Source of the DNA: Chaetomium olivaceum
Lineage: Eukaryota > Ascomycota > Sordariomycetes > Sordariales > Chaetomiaceae
Assembly (NCBI GenBank): GCA_039881045.1
Contig: JAYWVB010000047.1
Location: 207,494-271,493 of the forward strand
Direction: 5' to 3'
Length of the DNA stretch: 64,000 nucleotides
Shown here: positions 33,323 to 45,761 of the stretch, piece by piece
How positions within the stretch are numbered: position 1 is the stretch's first letter
How the letters are laid out: every line of letters begins with the position of its first letter
The notes under the pieces: generated by a model
What the model was told of the DNA's origin: nothing
The model's database searches: none
The model's input: only the letters and a program-made list of their open reading frames with translations
Position numbers and translations under genes: made by a program

Positions 33323-34826
33323 GGCCCGCTGATATGTGGCGGTCGCCGCGGGGACCGAACGTTGGCGGGGTGGTTAGCGCCTTTATAAAGGGCTTACCGA
33401 AGGAATACGCGGAAACAGGTCGAATCCTCAGGTGCATGTAACTGAGATGTATGTACAGAGTACTTCGTAGCCACTGGTAGGTCTGCATCCATCCAGTTGA
33501 CATTACATGGAACTTGAAAATTAAGGGACCGTAGGTAGGGCGCCCTGAACAGCCAGCCTGAGCAACAAAGTCTGGTTCATGACTGCGGACTGCCGGCTAC
33601 GTAATCTTCCGGGCTGGCTGTCTCTTTTTGTTTCGAAACCCGCAGCAGCATCGGACGTCGGCGCACAGAATCTCCCTTCTTGGTCCAGGTTGATGCTCCC
33701 AGGCCCGCAGTCCTCGGTCATTGGTTGGTCCAAAAGTCTCCAGGCTGACAAGGGTGGGCTTACAGGGACTCCACTGAATCAAGCGCGCGCGCGGGATCCG
33801 GGACCCAAGAGAGTCTCCCCATGGCCCTGGGAAGTGCTTCTGGCACTCCATGTTCCACAGCATACAGCCGGTGACTGTGAATAAGATACTTTATAACTTG
33901 ACTACAAGAGCCTCATGCCAGGCATCTAGGCAGCTAGTAACCGGGGTTGGTTATGGGAGACATTCGTATCCAGAGCGCAGTAACTCTAGATTAATCTGTA
34001 CAGGCACCGAGATTGCCTACTGTGTGATTAAACATTGCCCATCATGATGCCATGATGAGAGGGAAGTCAGGCAGCCCAGACAAGGTGACCTGGCCCGCGA
34101 CCGATGCAAACGGCCAAGCTAAAGTATGTCTCCATTCGCTTTGGTGCTGATTAACCACCTCTCTCAGGACGAATGCGAGCTTGAACTGCCGTTTGCGCTC
34201 CGCAATGATGGGTCGATGAAAGCAGTCATTGCCGTGATCTGACTAATTGCGATACCTCGGCGTTGAATGGGGAAAGAGGAATCTGTCAGTCCGTGTTTGG
34301 TCTTGTCCTGGGATACCCGTTTAGATGACAAATGGAGAGATGGTCAGTGAGAAACCATTCGGATAGGTCGGGTTGGGTCTAAACGAAACCGAGGAGCATA
34401 GAGTTGGGTGCTGTTAAAGATCTCCAACCGCCCCGGTTTAGGTTGTCGTTTGTTGTCGTCGTTGATGGGGACTTTTGAGCCTGGAACTCGGATGGAGAGA
34501 AGCCGTGTGGTCAGTTTTTATGCACGGACAGCTTTGGCCTCATCGCTGCCTCCCAAGGCAGTCGAAATCGAAATGGCCGGGCCAATTGAGTGGCCAAGAA
34601 CGGCAGTACCCGCACCGGGTTTTACTGCCGATCTCGAAGTCAAGAGACACAACACTACCGGTACGAGGTAGGCACCTACTTACTATTGCATATTTCCATC
34701 TGCCTGCATCGTGCTTTGGGAACCTAATAACCTTTGGGTTTCATTCGGTTGGCGAACTCGAGCCGGCTGAAGACGAGGGCACTGAGAGGGTTGGGTTTGT
34801 CAAGATTGAGACAGGAGTCGTCGGGG
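33323..34826. other. Intergenic, 1.5 kb, no gene seen
   Basis: Promoter side of the Zn2Cys6 gene (33.3-33.55 kb) and 3' flank of MOD5. Short ORFs only. A GCGCGCGCGCG run lies at 33782-33792. Confidence 0.55.
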
Positions 34827-36274
34827 TTAAACATGATTTATTGTGGGCGCAGTATCTTCTGGATCGGGTGCGGTTGCTACCAAGGCTCTTGACGGCACGG
34901 CGTGGGCCGGGATTAGCTGCCTCTTCTTAGCGCCGCGCACCACTTTCAGATGCTTCCTGCTCGTGATGTGTGACTGCCACAGCTCTTCAGTCAACAATGT
35001 CTTTTTGCAGATCTCGCACGTCTTGCGGCAGGGTGTGTCTTGGCGGTTGCTCCTTTCAACTGTTCCAGCCAGGACCTCCCTCGCCATTTCAGACACCTCG
35101 GTTGGCAAAGGCAGCGGCTCACGGGCGAGGAACTGCCTCGTCAGCTCGACCCCTTTATCCAGCACCTCTGCGTTCCAGCGTAGGACGTCTGAGCTGTCCA
35201 GGAGGTAGAGTCGATCCAGCAGCTTCTCCTCCTGGAGGGACGAAACGGTCTTCATGGTCATCCAGCGCACCTGGTACTTGGCGTACTGGCGCGTCGCGGA
35301 CTTGGTGTCTTCAATGCCCGCCAGCCTGAGCTTGTCCAGCTCGGGGTTGTCGGGGGTTTCCTTCTCCGCTGTGAGATAAGGCTCAAACTGGCGAAAGCCA
35401 ATAGACTGCCAGATCCCTTTTGAGCGGTCGACCGTTTCACCGGCCGCGAGCCTCTGCTGGAGGTAATCATAAACCTCGGCCGTTTCGCGGAGCAAGCCGT
35501 TCTGCACCATTTTGTCTACGCGCTTGTCGAGCCGCTCGTTGAGCACTTCCCGCTGAGCATAGAGCCAAAACAAAAGTATCTCGCCAAGCTCGTGGTCTCG
35601 TGCGCGGCTCTGCGATGCCCACTTGGTTTCTTTCTTGCTCCGCTGCTCCGCGTAAATGTCGGATGCGCGGCGCCCAGTGGCAAAGAAGATTTCCAACGAG
35701 GTTCGGATCTTGCGTGCATCGTTCGGGTGCCATTTCTCCGCCATCACAGGATCGACTTCGCGCAGCTTTGCCAGCATTGCCTCCGGGGTGTCTGTTAGGA
35801 TCGGGTGTTTTGCAGCCAGCTCGTCGCGGTTCGATGCGCCGCCTTCCAGTGCTGGCTGGTCGTTTACGACCCTTCCCTCAAAGAGTAGCCCATCGAGGTA
35901 GTAGGAGGTACCGCCTACCACAATAGGAAGCTTTCCGCGGCCGCGAATCTCGGATATTATCCTCGTGGCCTCCTTTTTAAATTGTGTTACAACCCAGGGG
36001 TCCTCGCTGAGTTCGATGCTGCCGAGAAGGTGATGGGGGATTCCCCGCTGTTCCTGGGCCGTGAGCTTGTTGGTTATGATCGGTAGCCCTTTGTAGAGCT
36101 GCATCGCATCTGCGTTTATGATTTCGCCATTGTATTTCGTCGCCAGTTCAACGGCGAGCTGGTCGCAGTCAGTCACATTTGACGCCCCCCCAAAGAGCAC
36201 GCACACATAAAAAAGCGACATACGTCCGACTTGCCAGTCCCGGTCGAGCCATAGATGATAACGAGGGGCGTCAT
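34827..36274 (-). CDS. MOD5: tRNA isopentenyltransferase (tRNA dimethylallyltransferase, MOD5/TRIT1), 460 aa
   Basis: Transfers dimethylallyl from DMAPP to A37 of tRNAs (cytosolic, and usually also mitochondrial and nuclear). CDS join: 36274..36224 and 36158..34827, intron 36223..36159 (65 nt, GTATGT, GACCAG). Exon 1 encodes MTPLVIIYGSTGTGKSD, i.e. the P-loop GSTGTGKS at residues 9-16; the intron follows directly. Then NADAMQLYKGLPIITNK, GIPHHLLGSIEL, VVGGTSYYLDGLLF, the DxxR-type DARKIRTSLEIFF and GIWQSIGFRQFEPYL, all family signatures. The C-terminus has a C2H2 matrin-type finger (CEICKKTLLTEELWQSH..H) typical of eukaryotic members. Longer in-frame sequence upstream of the intron is not used, since it lacks the P-loop. 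Divergent from SEC61 with 476 bp between starts. Confidence 0.93.
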
Positions 36275-36750
36275 TCTTCTGACCGTGGCTCTGCCCGAAT
36301 GTAGCGCGGAACCGAAAAGGGGCACAAAACGGGATAGGAAGCCCATCGGCGTCGCCTAGCGCTGGTTCGCAGCGGCATCTCGCAAGGCTTCTGGACGGTT
36401 CTTTTTGGATTTTTGGAGAAGTTGAGCAACCCCACAGTCCGATTGTTGGAGAATACCTTGGCGTTCCAGCCGCAACCAGCGGTGCACGGAGCAGCCGCTG
36501 CTTGTTTTGGATTGGGTGCACCTGTCACGTGTGGACCCATTTCGAAATTGGACACATCACAGAATAACTTTGAAGCCAGATCTTTAAGGAGCGCTTCTCC
36601 AGCTACTTGCCTCCTCTTTCCCCCTTTCCGATCCCCATTGCGCCGACGACAACTCGCTCTCCCTTAGTAGAGTCGTTGTCGCTCACTCCGCCACTTCTTT
36701 TTTTTCTTCTGGATGATTTAATATTTGGTTTTCCCTTCCAATTGCCCAAC
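36275..36750. promoter_or_regulatory. Divergent MOD5 / SEC61 promoter
   Basis: 476 bases between the two ATGs. The SEC61 side carries a CT-rich tract (36600-36725: CTTGCCTCCTCTTTCCCCC, CTTTTTTTTCTTCTGG), common just upstream of highly expressed fungal genes. A TCACGTGTG box (36523-36531) is a CACGTG-type site. Confidence 0.5.
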
Positions 36751-38373
36751 ATGAGTTCCTGTAAGTTGCAGCGCGGCGCGTCCCGAGCTCGTGTGGCTGT
36801 TGGAGCTTGCGCGACTCGCGCAGCTCTGGCGGCGACGGCGAGCACGGTTTTATCCATTGATGTTCGCGACAATGCGCTGACCATCGTATTCGCCATGCAG
36901 TACGGTTCCTCGACCTCGTCAAGCCTTTCGTGCCGTTCCTCCCCGAGGTTCAGCAGCCCGAGACCAAGATCCCCTTCAACCAAAAGTTGATGTGGACGGG
37001 CTTGACTCTCCTGATCTTCCTGGTCATGAGTCAAATGCCGCTCTACGGCATCGTCTCGTCCGACACATCGGATCCGCTATACTGGCTGCGTATGATGATG
37101 GCGAGTAACCGAGGTACCTTGATGGAACTCGGTATCACCCCCATCATCTCGTCTGGCATGGTCTTCCAGCTCCTCGCTGGTACCCACATGATCGACGTCA
37201 ACCTCGACCTCAAGTCCGACCGCGAACTGTACCAGACCGCCCAGAAGCTCTTCGCCCTCATCCTCTCGGTCGGCACTGCCACCGTCTACGTCTTCACCGG
37301 TCTCTACGGTCCTCCGAGCGAGCTCGGTGCCGGCATTGTCTTCCTGCTGATTCTGCAGCTGGTCATCGCTGGCATGATCGTCATTCTCCTCGATGAGCTG
37401 CTCCAGAAGGGGTACGGCCTTGGCAGCGGTATTTCCCTGTTCATTGCTACCAACATCTGCGAGTCCATCATGTGGAAGGCGTTCTCCCCGACCTCGATCA
37501 ACACCGGCCGTGGCCCCGAGTACGAGGGTGCCGTCATCGCCCTCTTCCACCTGCTCATGACCTGGCCCAACAAGCAGCGGGCGCTCCAGGAGGCTTTCTA
37601 CCGCCAGAACCTGCCCAACATCATGAACCTGCTCGCTACCCTCATCGTCTTCGCCGCTGTCATCTACCTGCAGGGCTTCCGCGTCGAGATCCCCGTCAAG
37701 TCGTCGCGCCAGCGTGGTGCCCGTGGCTCGTACCCCATCCGCCTGTTCTACACCTCGAACATGCCCATCATGCTGCAGTCGGCTCTGTCCTCCAACATCT
37801 TCCTCATCAGCCAGATGCTGTACTCGCGCTTCTCTGAGAACCTCCTGGTCCGCCTCTTCGGTGTCTGGGAGGCCAAGGACGGCTCTTCGCAGCTGTCGGC
37901 CATCTCCGGTCTCGTCTACTACATGTCGCCTCCCCTCAACTTCAAGGACGCCCTGGTGGACCCCATCCACACCGCCGTCTACATCGCTTACATGCTTACC
38001 GCCTGCGCCATCTTCTCCAAGACCTGGATTGAGGTGTCTGGCTCGAGCCCCCGCGATGTTGCCAAGCAGCTCAAGGACCAGGGCCTCGTCATGGCTGGTC
38101 ACCGCGAGCAGAGCATGTACAAGGAGCTCAAGCGCATCATCCCGACCGCCGCCGCTTTTGGTGGTGCCTGCATTGGTGCTCTGTCCGTTGCCAGCGACCT
38201 GATGGGCGCCCTCGGCTCCGGCACCGGAACCCTTCTTGCCGTCACGTAAGTTGAACCTTGAAATCAACGACTCATAACACGAGCTAACTTGAAATAGGAT
38301 TATTTACGGCTACTTTGAAATCGCTGCCAAGGAAGGAGATCTTGCTGGCATGAAGGGCATGATCATGGGCTGA
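36751..38373 (+). CDS. SEC61: Sec61 alpha, translocon pore subunit (476 aa)
   Basis: Central channel of the ER protein translocon. CDS join: 36751..36760, 36901..38245, 38298..38373. Exon 1 is only 10 nt (ATG AGT TCC T), intron 36761..36900 (140 nt), second intron 38246..38297 (52 nt). The spliced start reads MSSLRFLDLVKPFVPFLPEV, the conserved N-terminal amphipathic helix. The body has the family plug and lateral-gate segments (PLYWLRMMMASNRGTLMELG, GITPIISSGMVFQLLAGT), the GLGSGISLF loop, the ribosome-contact loop VEIPVKSSRQRG and the C-terminal GSGTGTLLAVTIIYGYFEI. About ten transmembrane helices are evident. Length equals the usual 476-480. Frame intact; codon use is strongly biased to C-ending codons, fitting high expression. 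Confidence 0.97.
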
Positions 38374-40385
38374 AAACCGTCAGATGTATCACTCTGCAGC
38401 TTGCTGCATTCCTCCGCCCATTTGCCGGTTACGCTTGGCAACCGGAATTCTGTCGTGTCGATTTAGTCTGTAATTGTTTGGGGAGTCAAGCGCTGGCTGT
38501 CCTGTATACTAGCAATGAAGCAAGGTCATGAAGGGAGGCTTCCTAAAAGCGAGCGGGTTATTTTTACATCCAGACGGGCTGTCAATTCGGGAGGTCTTCA
38601 ATAATAAATTACGGGCTTAGGCGCTCGGGTTGCTCATGCCGTTTTGTCTGGTTCTTTGCCCAACTTTTGAATAAACGACACGAACGATCCGGCGGTAGAC
38701 GCGATTATCTCGGTACTAACCGTGGTGCTTCGCTGGTAGTTTACGCGGTGTACTCGAGCATGTACATACGTCGATCGTTGTTATGTGTTTGAGGAGAGAA
38801 AAACCAACCATACCTTATTTATATAGAGAAAAATGAATTGAGTACCAGAACTAGACTAAAGAAGCCGAGAAATTTGAGTACTTCATAAAAAACCATAGAA
38901 ATCCGGTCAATAGATATGTCGGCAGCTAATTCTGGCTATGGCGTTTGATAGCCCGGCATTTTTGCGCATGCAGCGGTTGTGTTGATCTGACAGCCGGGCC
39001 TTCCAAATTGCTCAGTAACTCATGATCTGACTGCATCCTTTTTTTGATCGAGGTGCGCTGAGATCCACGGCACCCTCTCACGCAATGCACAGTACGTCCC
39101 CTCAAATTCGATTGCATATAGCAGGGTGACTCACTCTGTAGGACCCGTGCCCACCCTCGCCGGATAGTCTCCTAAACGGGCTGATGGATTAGGAAGGTCT
39201 CGGGCTTGAGTGGACGACGAGGGGGACCCCACCTCGGCCGTTTCTGCGGAGCGCAATGCTGCTTCATCCGAGCCGATGTGCGGAAAAGCTTCAGCTGGAT
39301 CGGTTGGACACCACTGTTTCAACGGGGTACAGAACCGACACTTTTCGTACCTGGTAGGTCTCAACGGTATGTGTGCCCCGGTGAAGGCGGCCGCATAAGC
39401 TCCCGTCAGTTGTGGCAGCGAGTGGGACTGACTTGGCGGTGAGGAACGACACCGCTCTCAAAGTGTTTGCGGTCACTACATTGCAAACACCATACGGGTA
39501 GCCGAAGAAACGAGTTGGGATAATTGATGAATGAAATGAAAGTGGTACCTTGCGGAACTTGCTTGCTGGGTGTTTTGCAGGAGCATCAGCCGTCTGACAT
39601 CATTGATCAAACTGGGGCAGATCTCGAGCTTTCCCTGTGGCAGCTCCTTACGAAAGCGGCAAATACGGTCACGTCAGTTCTTGAAAGCTGTGGTAATGCT
39701 GCCTGTGCTGTTCTGTTCTGTTCTGGAAATCCTTCTGGCTCAGTCCCTGTTCCACAACTAGAAGTTATACCTGTTCTTTCTCGTCCCACAAACTGGCTGT
39801 GAAGAACGGCCGTCCCATTGTTTTCCTGACCTTTTAACTGTTGTGTTCGTCGTGTTCGTCGTACTCGGGCCGAGCAGAGCCCCATCTCGTGGTCCGAACG
39901 CTCCAGCGGGGCGGCCTTTCTCCATTCTCTCTTTCTCCAAGCATCCGACCCCACCCTGCTGACCAGCGTGCCGGTCTGGCCGTTTACCGGGCCTGCCTTG
40001 ATAAGGCGCAACCCCCAGACAGACCCGCTCCCAGAACCTGCACGGTGTGTCCTGGGAAGGCCGAAAATCCCAAGAAAGACGACCCCAGCGAGTCCACTCC
40101 GGCGAAGGGAATGCGGCAGGTGCAGCAGATGCAGGAGCTAGTGTATGCAGCAGCAGGGTTTCCCAGTTCCGGACTGCTGCAAAGCCTCCGAGGCAACCAA
40201 ACGCTCTACCCGCGATTGACAGGAACCATTCATTCCGATTTCTCTACTTCGACTTTTTAAATTATTTTTTGGGCACCGTGCCGCAGACTGAATCCGGATC
40301 CCCAAAACACCACCCGTGGCCCATCCTTCCGCTGGTCTTGCCCCTGCTCGAAGACCTGCAGTCGAGATTCGCGAGCCGACTTGCC
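38374..40385. other. Intergenic, 2.0 kb, no gene seen
   Basis: SEC61 3' UTR at left (AT-rich 38.78-38.93 kb), then weakly structured DNA. The last 300 bases before 40386 are the leader of the ABC transporter and contain an open frame without its own support. AG/CT-rich leader tracts only; no RNA gene recognised. Confidence 0.55.
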
Positions 40386-43300
40386 ATGCGCCTCGACGAC
40401 GCAGGTGAGACGGGTTTCGCGTCGTGTCCCTGGCCAATATGGCGGACCGATGACTTCACCCGCTGTTTTCAGCGAGAGTAAGTGCAAGCCCCAAATCCAG
40501 TCCAGCCCAGTCCAGTGTCCATCCCAAATTCGACAGTTCAGACGGCGCCGTCCCTTGCCGTTGATGTGCTATTTTTTGTGACGCCATGGTGTTCTGTAAA
40601 ACCGTTAAACTAATCCGCAAAACTGAAACACAGCTACCTCAAGGTCTTGCTGCCATTGGTCGTTATCGGCCTGTCGTTTCTCCAACTCGCCGCACAGAAC
40701 ATCATTCGAGCCGTCAGGTTAAAAGGTCCCCGAGGATACGAACGGATTGGTGAGGGGCCGACGACATTATCACCGCCAACACATACCGAGTTGCCGCGGG
40801 AGGAAGAACCGATCTGCGAGAGCGATGAGGAGGAAGACTTGGCCATCAATGGCGGCCGCCTCGCGCTGGCAAAGACGACAACGAAGGGCTCGATTGTGCA
40901 AGCCGACACACCGCCCGGCCAGACACTCTCCGTACTTGTCGAGGAACTCGCTGTTGCGGGATTGGTCGCTGCCAATGGCGTCGCGCTGGTTACCGGAGTG
41001 TATGGCAATGAGTGGGGAGGCATTGCTGCCATCGCCGGCGTAGTCGTCTGGGGCTACGTCCTGATACTCACGTCGCTCCGGCTTTTCCTGGGGAACACGC
41101 AATGGCGTGTCCCGCATATCTGGAACCACACGGCGACTATTTACGGCTGTCAATGGTTGTTCACCGTGGCCGTATTCCGCTCGGTCCTGATCCGCTCGAC
41201 TTCCCAACTGGCGCAGACGCTGGTGATTGTCGAGTTTGCGCTGACGTCGCTGCTCTTTGGTATGGCTCTCACCACCCGAAAGGGGAACAAGACTATTCTC
41301 TTGGAGTGGGAGGACGGCATCGAGCCCGGCCGGGAGAACTTGGCGTCGCTATTCTCTCACTACACCTTCTCTTGGGTCGATACGATCGTCTATTCCGGCT
41401 GGAAGGAGCCGTTGACAATCCAGAGGGTTTGGAACTTGCTTCCCAAGGACAAAGCTGCTGCCGTTCTATCCAATTACCGTCTTTTCAAGAAGACCACCTC
41501 GCTCGCCATCCATTTCTTGAAGTATTTTAAAGGGCCCCTGCTTGTGCAGGCTTCCTGGGCTGTCATGGGCGGCGCGCTCACCTTCGCCCCGACGCTCCTC
41601 CTGAGGGCCATTTTGCAATACGTCGAGGACCCCTCGGTCGCTCCCATAAACGTCCTGTGGCTCTACGTTATCCTTCTTCCCCTGACTGATATCCTTCGCT
41701 CCGTCTGTGACGGCCAAGCCCTGTGGATAGGCCGCAAAATCTGCATCAACATTCGTGCTATCCTGGTGGGCGAGATCTACGCCAAGGCGCTCCGCAGAAA
41801 AGCGGCGGCCGGCAACGACACCACCCTCGGCGGCGACAAGAAGGGTTCCGATGCGGACACGAAGAAAGGAGGCATTCTCGCGCGGGCTAAGCGGCTTATC
41901 GGGCTCGGAAAGTCGTCCAAGGCCAGCGGGTCAGCTGCGAACAATGCTACGGATGCTAGTCCCGGCAAGGACAAGGCGGATGAATCGGACGAGCAGGTCA
42001 ATCTGGGTACGATCATCAACCTGATGTCCGTCGACAGCTTCAAGGTGTCCGAGGTTACTGCATACATGCACTTCCTCGTGGCCGCAGCCCCCACCCAGCT
42101 CCTCGTTTCCGTCGTCCTGCTCTACCAGGTCATGGGCCTGAGTGCCATTCCCGGTTTTGTTGTTATGGCGCTGCTGCTCCCTATCAACGTTGCGTTTGGG
42201 AAAGGTTTCAACTCGAGCCAGAAGAAGATCATGGCTGCTACGGACAAGCGTATCCACACGACCAATGAAATCCTACAAAACATCAGGATCATCAAGTACT
42301 TTGCCTGGGAGCACCGGTTCGCCGACATCGTCGACGAGAAACGCCGCGCCGAACTCAAGGCTTTGCGGTGGCGGTTCATGATTTGGGCCGCCGCTGTTGC
42401 GGTATGGAACACGGTGCCGATTCTGATCACCTTCTTCTCTTTCCTCATCTACACTGTTGTCGAGAAGAAGCCGCTCTATCCGTCAGTTGCCTTCACCGCC
42501 ATCTCCCTGTTCATGCTTCTTCGCTACCCGCTCGACCAGCTTGGCGACATGATTGCCCACGTTCAGGAGTCCCGCGTGTCGATCGACCGTATCGAGGAGT
42601 TCTTGTCCGAGGAGGAGACTGAGAAGTTTGCGCAGCTGGGCATCGACAACGTTGACGAGACGGGCAAGCGGGTAATTGGGTTCAGGAAGGCCACCTTTGT
42701 TTGGGGCAGCAAGACGACCGTTGCCGATGACGGGTCCATGGCTTTCCGCCTCCTCGATCTGGATGTTGACTTCAAGCTCGGCAAACTGAATATCATCACT
42801 GGCCCCACGGGCTGCGGAAAGACCTCTATGCTCATGGCGCTCCTTGGTGAGATGACCATAATGAAGGGCCGCGTTTTCCTGCCTGGCGGCCGCAGCCGTG
42901 AGGATGTCCGTCCCGATCCGGAAACTGGGCTTGCTGAGACGTGCGCCTATGTCGCCCAGCAGGCTTGGCTTGTCAACGCCAGCATCAAGGACAATATTCT
43001 ATTCTCGGCTCCGCTTGATGAGCAGAGATACCGGGACGTCATCGTGGCGTGCGCGCTTGAACGGGATCTGGAAATCTTGGACAACGGGGACGAGACCTTG
43101 GTTGGTGAGAAGGGCATCACCCTCTCCGGCGGCCAGAAGCAGCGCATCTCGCTTGCGAGAGCTGTCTACTCCAACTCGAAGCACTTGCTCTTGGATGACT
43201 GCCTCAGCGCTGTCGACTCTCACACCGCCCAGTGGATCTTCAACAACTGCATCATGGGCCCGTTGATGCGCCACCGGACTTGCATCCTCGTCTCTCACAA

Positions 43301-45761
43301 CATCCCTTTGTGCGTGCCACCGGCCGACTACGTCATCACAATGGCCAACGGCCGTGTCACCGGCCAAGGCACGCCGGGAGAGCTCATCGCGGCTGGCACG
43401 CTTCCGGAAGATGCTGCCGTCCAGAAATCCGCGCCGGGATCCGCTCATATCTCCCGCGTTCCTTCTCGCGTTCCCTCGAGTGTCGGAGAGGAGAGCGGCG
43501 CCACGCTAGTGAATGAGGCGGATGGTGATCAGCAGAGGGCGAGGGACGAGGCCACCAAGAAGAAGGAAAACAGGAAGCTGGACGCCATGGAGGAGACCAA
43601 GGCAACGGGCGCCGTCAAGTGGCCCGTCATGAAGCTCTACCTGGGGTCTATGGGAAGCTGGGGGTTCTGGATCACCGCTGGACTCGTCTTCGGGCTGCAG
43701 CAGTTTTCTGGCGTCGCTACCAGTCTGTGGATCAAGGAGTGGTCGAACCAATACGCCGCCGAGGAGACAACCAAGATCCACTTCAACATGAACTCGCAGA
43801 GCTACTCAGTCCAGACCTTGTCACCGACCTATTTTGCATCCATTGCGACCTATGTTAAGGGCAACTCGACGACGGTTTCCACATCCGAAATGCCCGAAGT
43901 GAACGTAACTTACTATCTAACGGTGCTGGCAGCCATTGGCATAGCGGGCGCCGTTGCCGCTCTGTTCAGAGATCTGTGGATCTTCCTCGGCTCTCTCACT
44001 GCCTCGTGGAAGATTCATAATCGCCTGATGAAGACAGTAACCGGTGCGAAGTTCAAGTTCTTCGATGTGACGCCACTTGGGCAGATGATGAACCGGTTTA
44101 GCAAGGACTTGGAGGCTGTCGATCAGGAGGTTGCGCCCATCGCCATCGGTGTCATGACGTGCGCGTTTGGCATCGTCGTTACTGTCGTCCTGATTGCCTA
44201 CATCACTCCTATGTTTCTAGTCGCTGGCATCTTCATCGCGGCCGCATACGTGTTCCTTGGACAGTTCTACCTGCACGCGTCGCGCGACCTGAAGCGGCTG
44301 GAGTCGGTCGAACGGAGCCCGCTCTTCCAGCAGTTCGGCGAGACCCTGAGCGGCGTCACGACCATTCGCGCGTACGGCGACGAGAGGCGCTTCATCCGGG
44401 ACAACCTGACCCGTATCAACACGCAGCTGCGGCCATTCATTTACCTGTGGGCTGCTAACAGATGGCTCTCGTTCAGGACCGACTGCCTCGGCGACGTCGT
44501 GGCCTTCTTTGCCGGCGTGTTTGTCATTGTCGGCCTCGGCAAGATCGACCCTGGCTCGGCTGGTATTTCGCTCAGCTACGCGATCGGATTTGCCGACAAC
44601 ATCCTATGGCTGGTCCGCCTGTATGCCCTGAACGAGCAAAACATGAACTCGGTCGAGCGGATCAAGGAGTATCTGGACGTGGAACAGGAGGCGGCCGCCA
44701 TTGTCGAAAAGAACCGGCCGGCCCCGAACTGGCCGTCCCAGGGGACGGTCGAGTTCATCAACTACAGCACCCGGTACCGCCAGGAATTGGACCCCGTGTT
44801 GCGCAATCTCACCTTCAAGATCGAAGCCCGGGAGAAGATCGGCATTGTCGGGCGGACCGGTGCCGGCAAGAGCTCGCTCACGCTGGCCATCTTCCGGGCG
44901 TTGGAGGCTGACGAGGGCAAGATCCTTATCGACGATGTTGACATCGGCCTGATGGGTCTCCGTGACCTCCGCGAGGCCATCACGATCGTGCCGCAAGAGC
45001 CAACCCTCTTCATGGGCACCATCCGCAGCAACCTCGACCCGTTTAACCTGCACACCGACGAGCAAATCTTCAACGCGCTCCGCCGCGTCCACCTCATCCA
45101 ACCTGACGAACTGGCCGCCTCCACCACGCTCGCGCTACCCGAAGCCACAACCGCAACAACCACTATCAACGCCTCCAGCCAACCCGAGAGCCCGGCCGAA
45201 CCGTCCACCCCGGCCTCGGTCGTCAACAAGAACGTCTTCCTCGACCTCTCCTCGCCCGTGACCGAATCCGGCAACAACCTCTCCCAGGGCCAGCGGCAGC
45301 TCCTCTGCCTGGCGCGCGCGCTGCTTAAGAACCCGACGGTGCTGGTCATGGACGAGGCCACGGCGTCGATCGACTACGCCACGGACTCGGCCATCCAGGA
45401 GACCATCCGCGAGCTGACCAGCACCATCATTACCATCGCCCACCGCCTGCAGACGATTGTCGACTACGATAAGGTGCTGGTGCTGGACAAGGGCGAGATT
45501 GTCGAGTACGGCCACCCGTGGGAGCTGATGAGGAAGGGTTCTGCGGGTGTGTTCAGGAGCATGTGTGAGATGAGCGGGGACTATGCGACGCTGGCGGCCG
45601 CGGCCAAGAAGGCGTGGCGGGGGAAGCAGTTGGTGGATGTGGATGACGACGAGGAGGAAAATGATGGGGGGAGTGCTGGTGCGAGTGCGAGTGCGAGTGC
45701 GGCGGCGGCGGCTCCGGCTACGGCTGGGGCTGCAGCTGCTGAGGGGACGCAGGAGTCATAG
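40386..45761 (+). CDS. ABCC-family (MRP/Ybt1-like) ABC transporter, 1739 aa
   Basis: Full-length exporter, probably vacuolar or plasma membrane, of conjugates or organic anions. CDS join: 40386..40477 and 40634..45761; the 156-nt intron (GTAAGT, ACACAG) joins CFQR-D to YLKVLLPLVVIGLSFLQL. Order: short N-terminal TM domain, TMD1, NBD1 with Walker A GPTGCGKT (residues 754-761), LSGGQ (861-865) and Walker B LLLDDCLSAVD, TMD2, NBD2 with Walker A GRTGAGKS (about 1437-1444), LSQGQ (1580-1584) and VLVMDEATASID. NBD1 has Asp instead of Glu at the catalytic position, normal for ABCC. Oddities: a Lys/Gly/Ser-rich loop in TMD1 (about 41810-41990) and a 50-60 residue Thr/Ala/Pro-rich insertion in NBD2 before the signature (45110-45240). 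The tail is Asp/Glu then Ala/Ser-rich. Frame intact over 5 kb. Best match by memory is the yeast Ybt1/Vmr1 branch. Confidence 0.92.
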
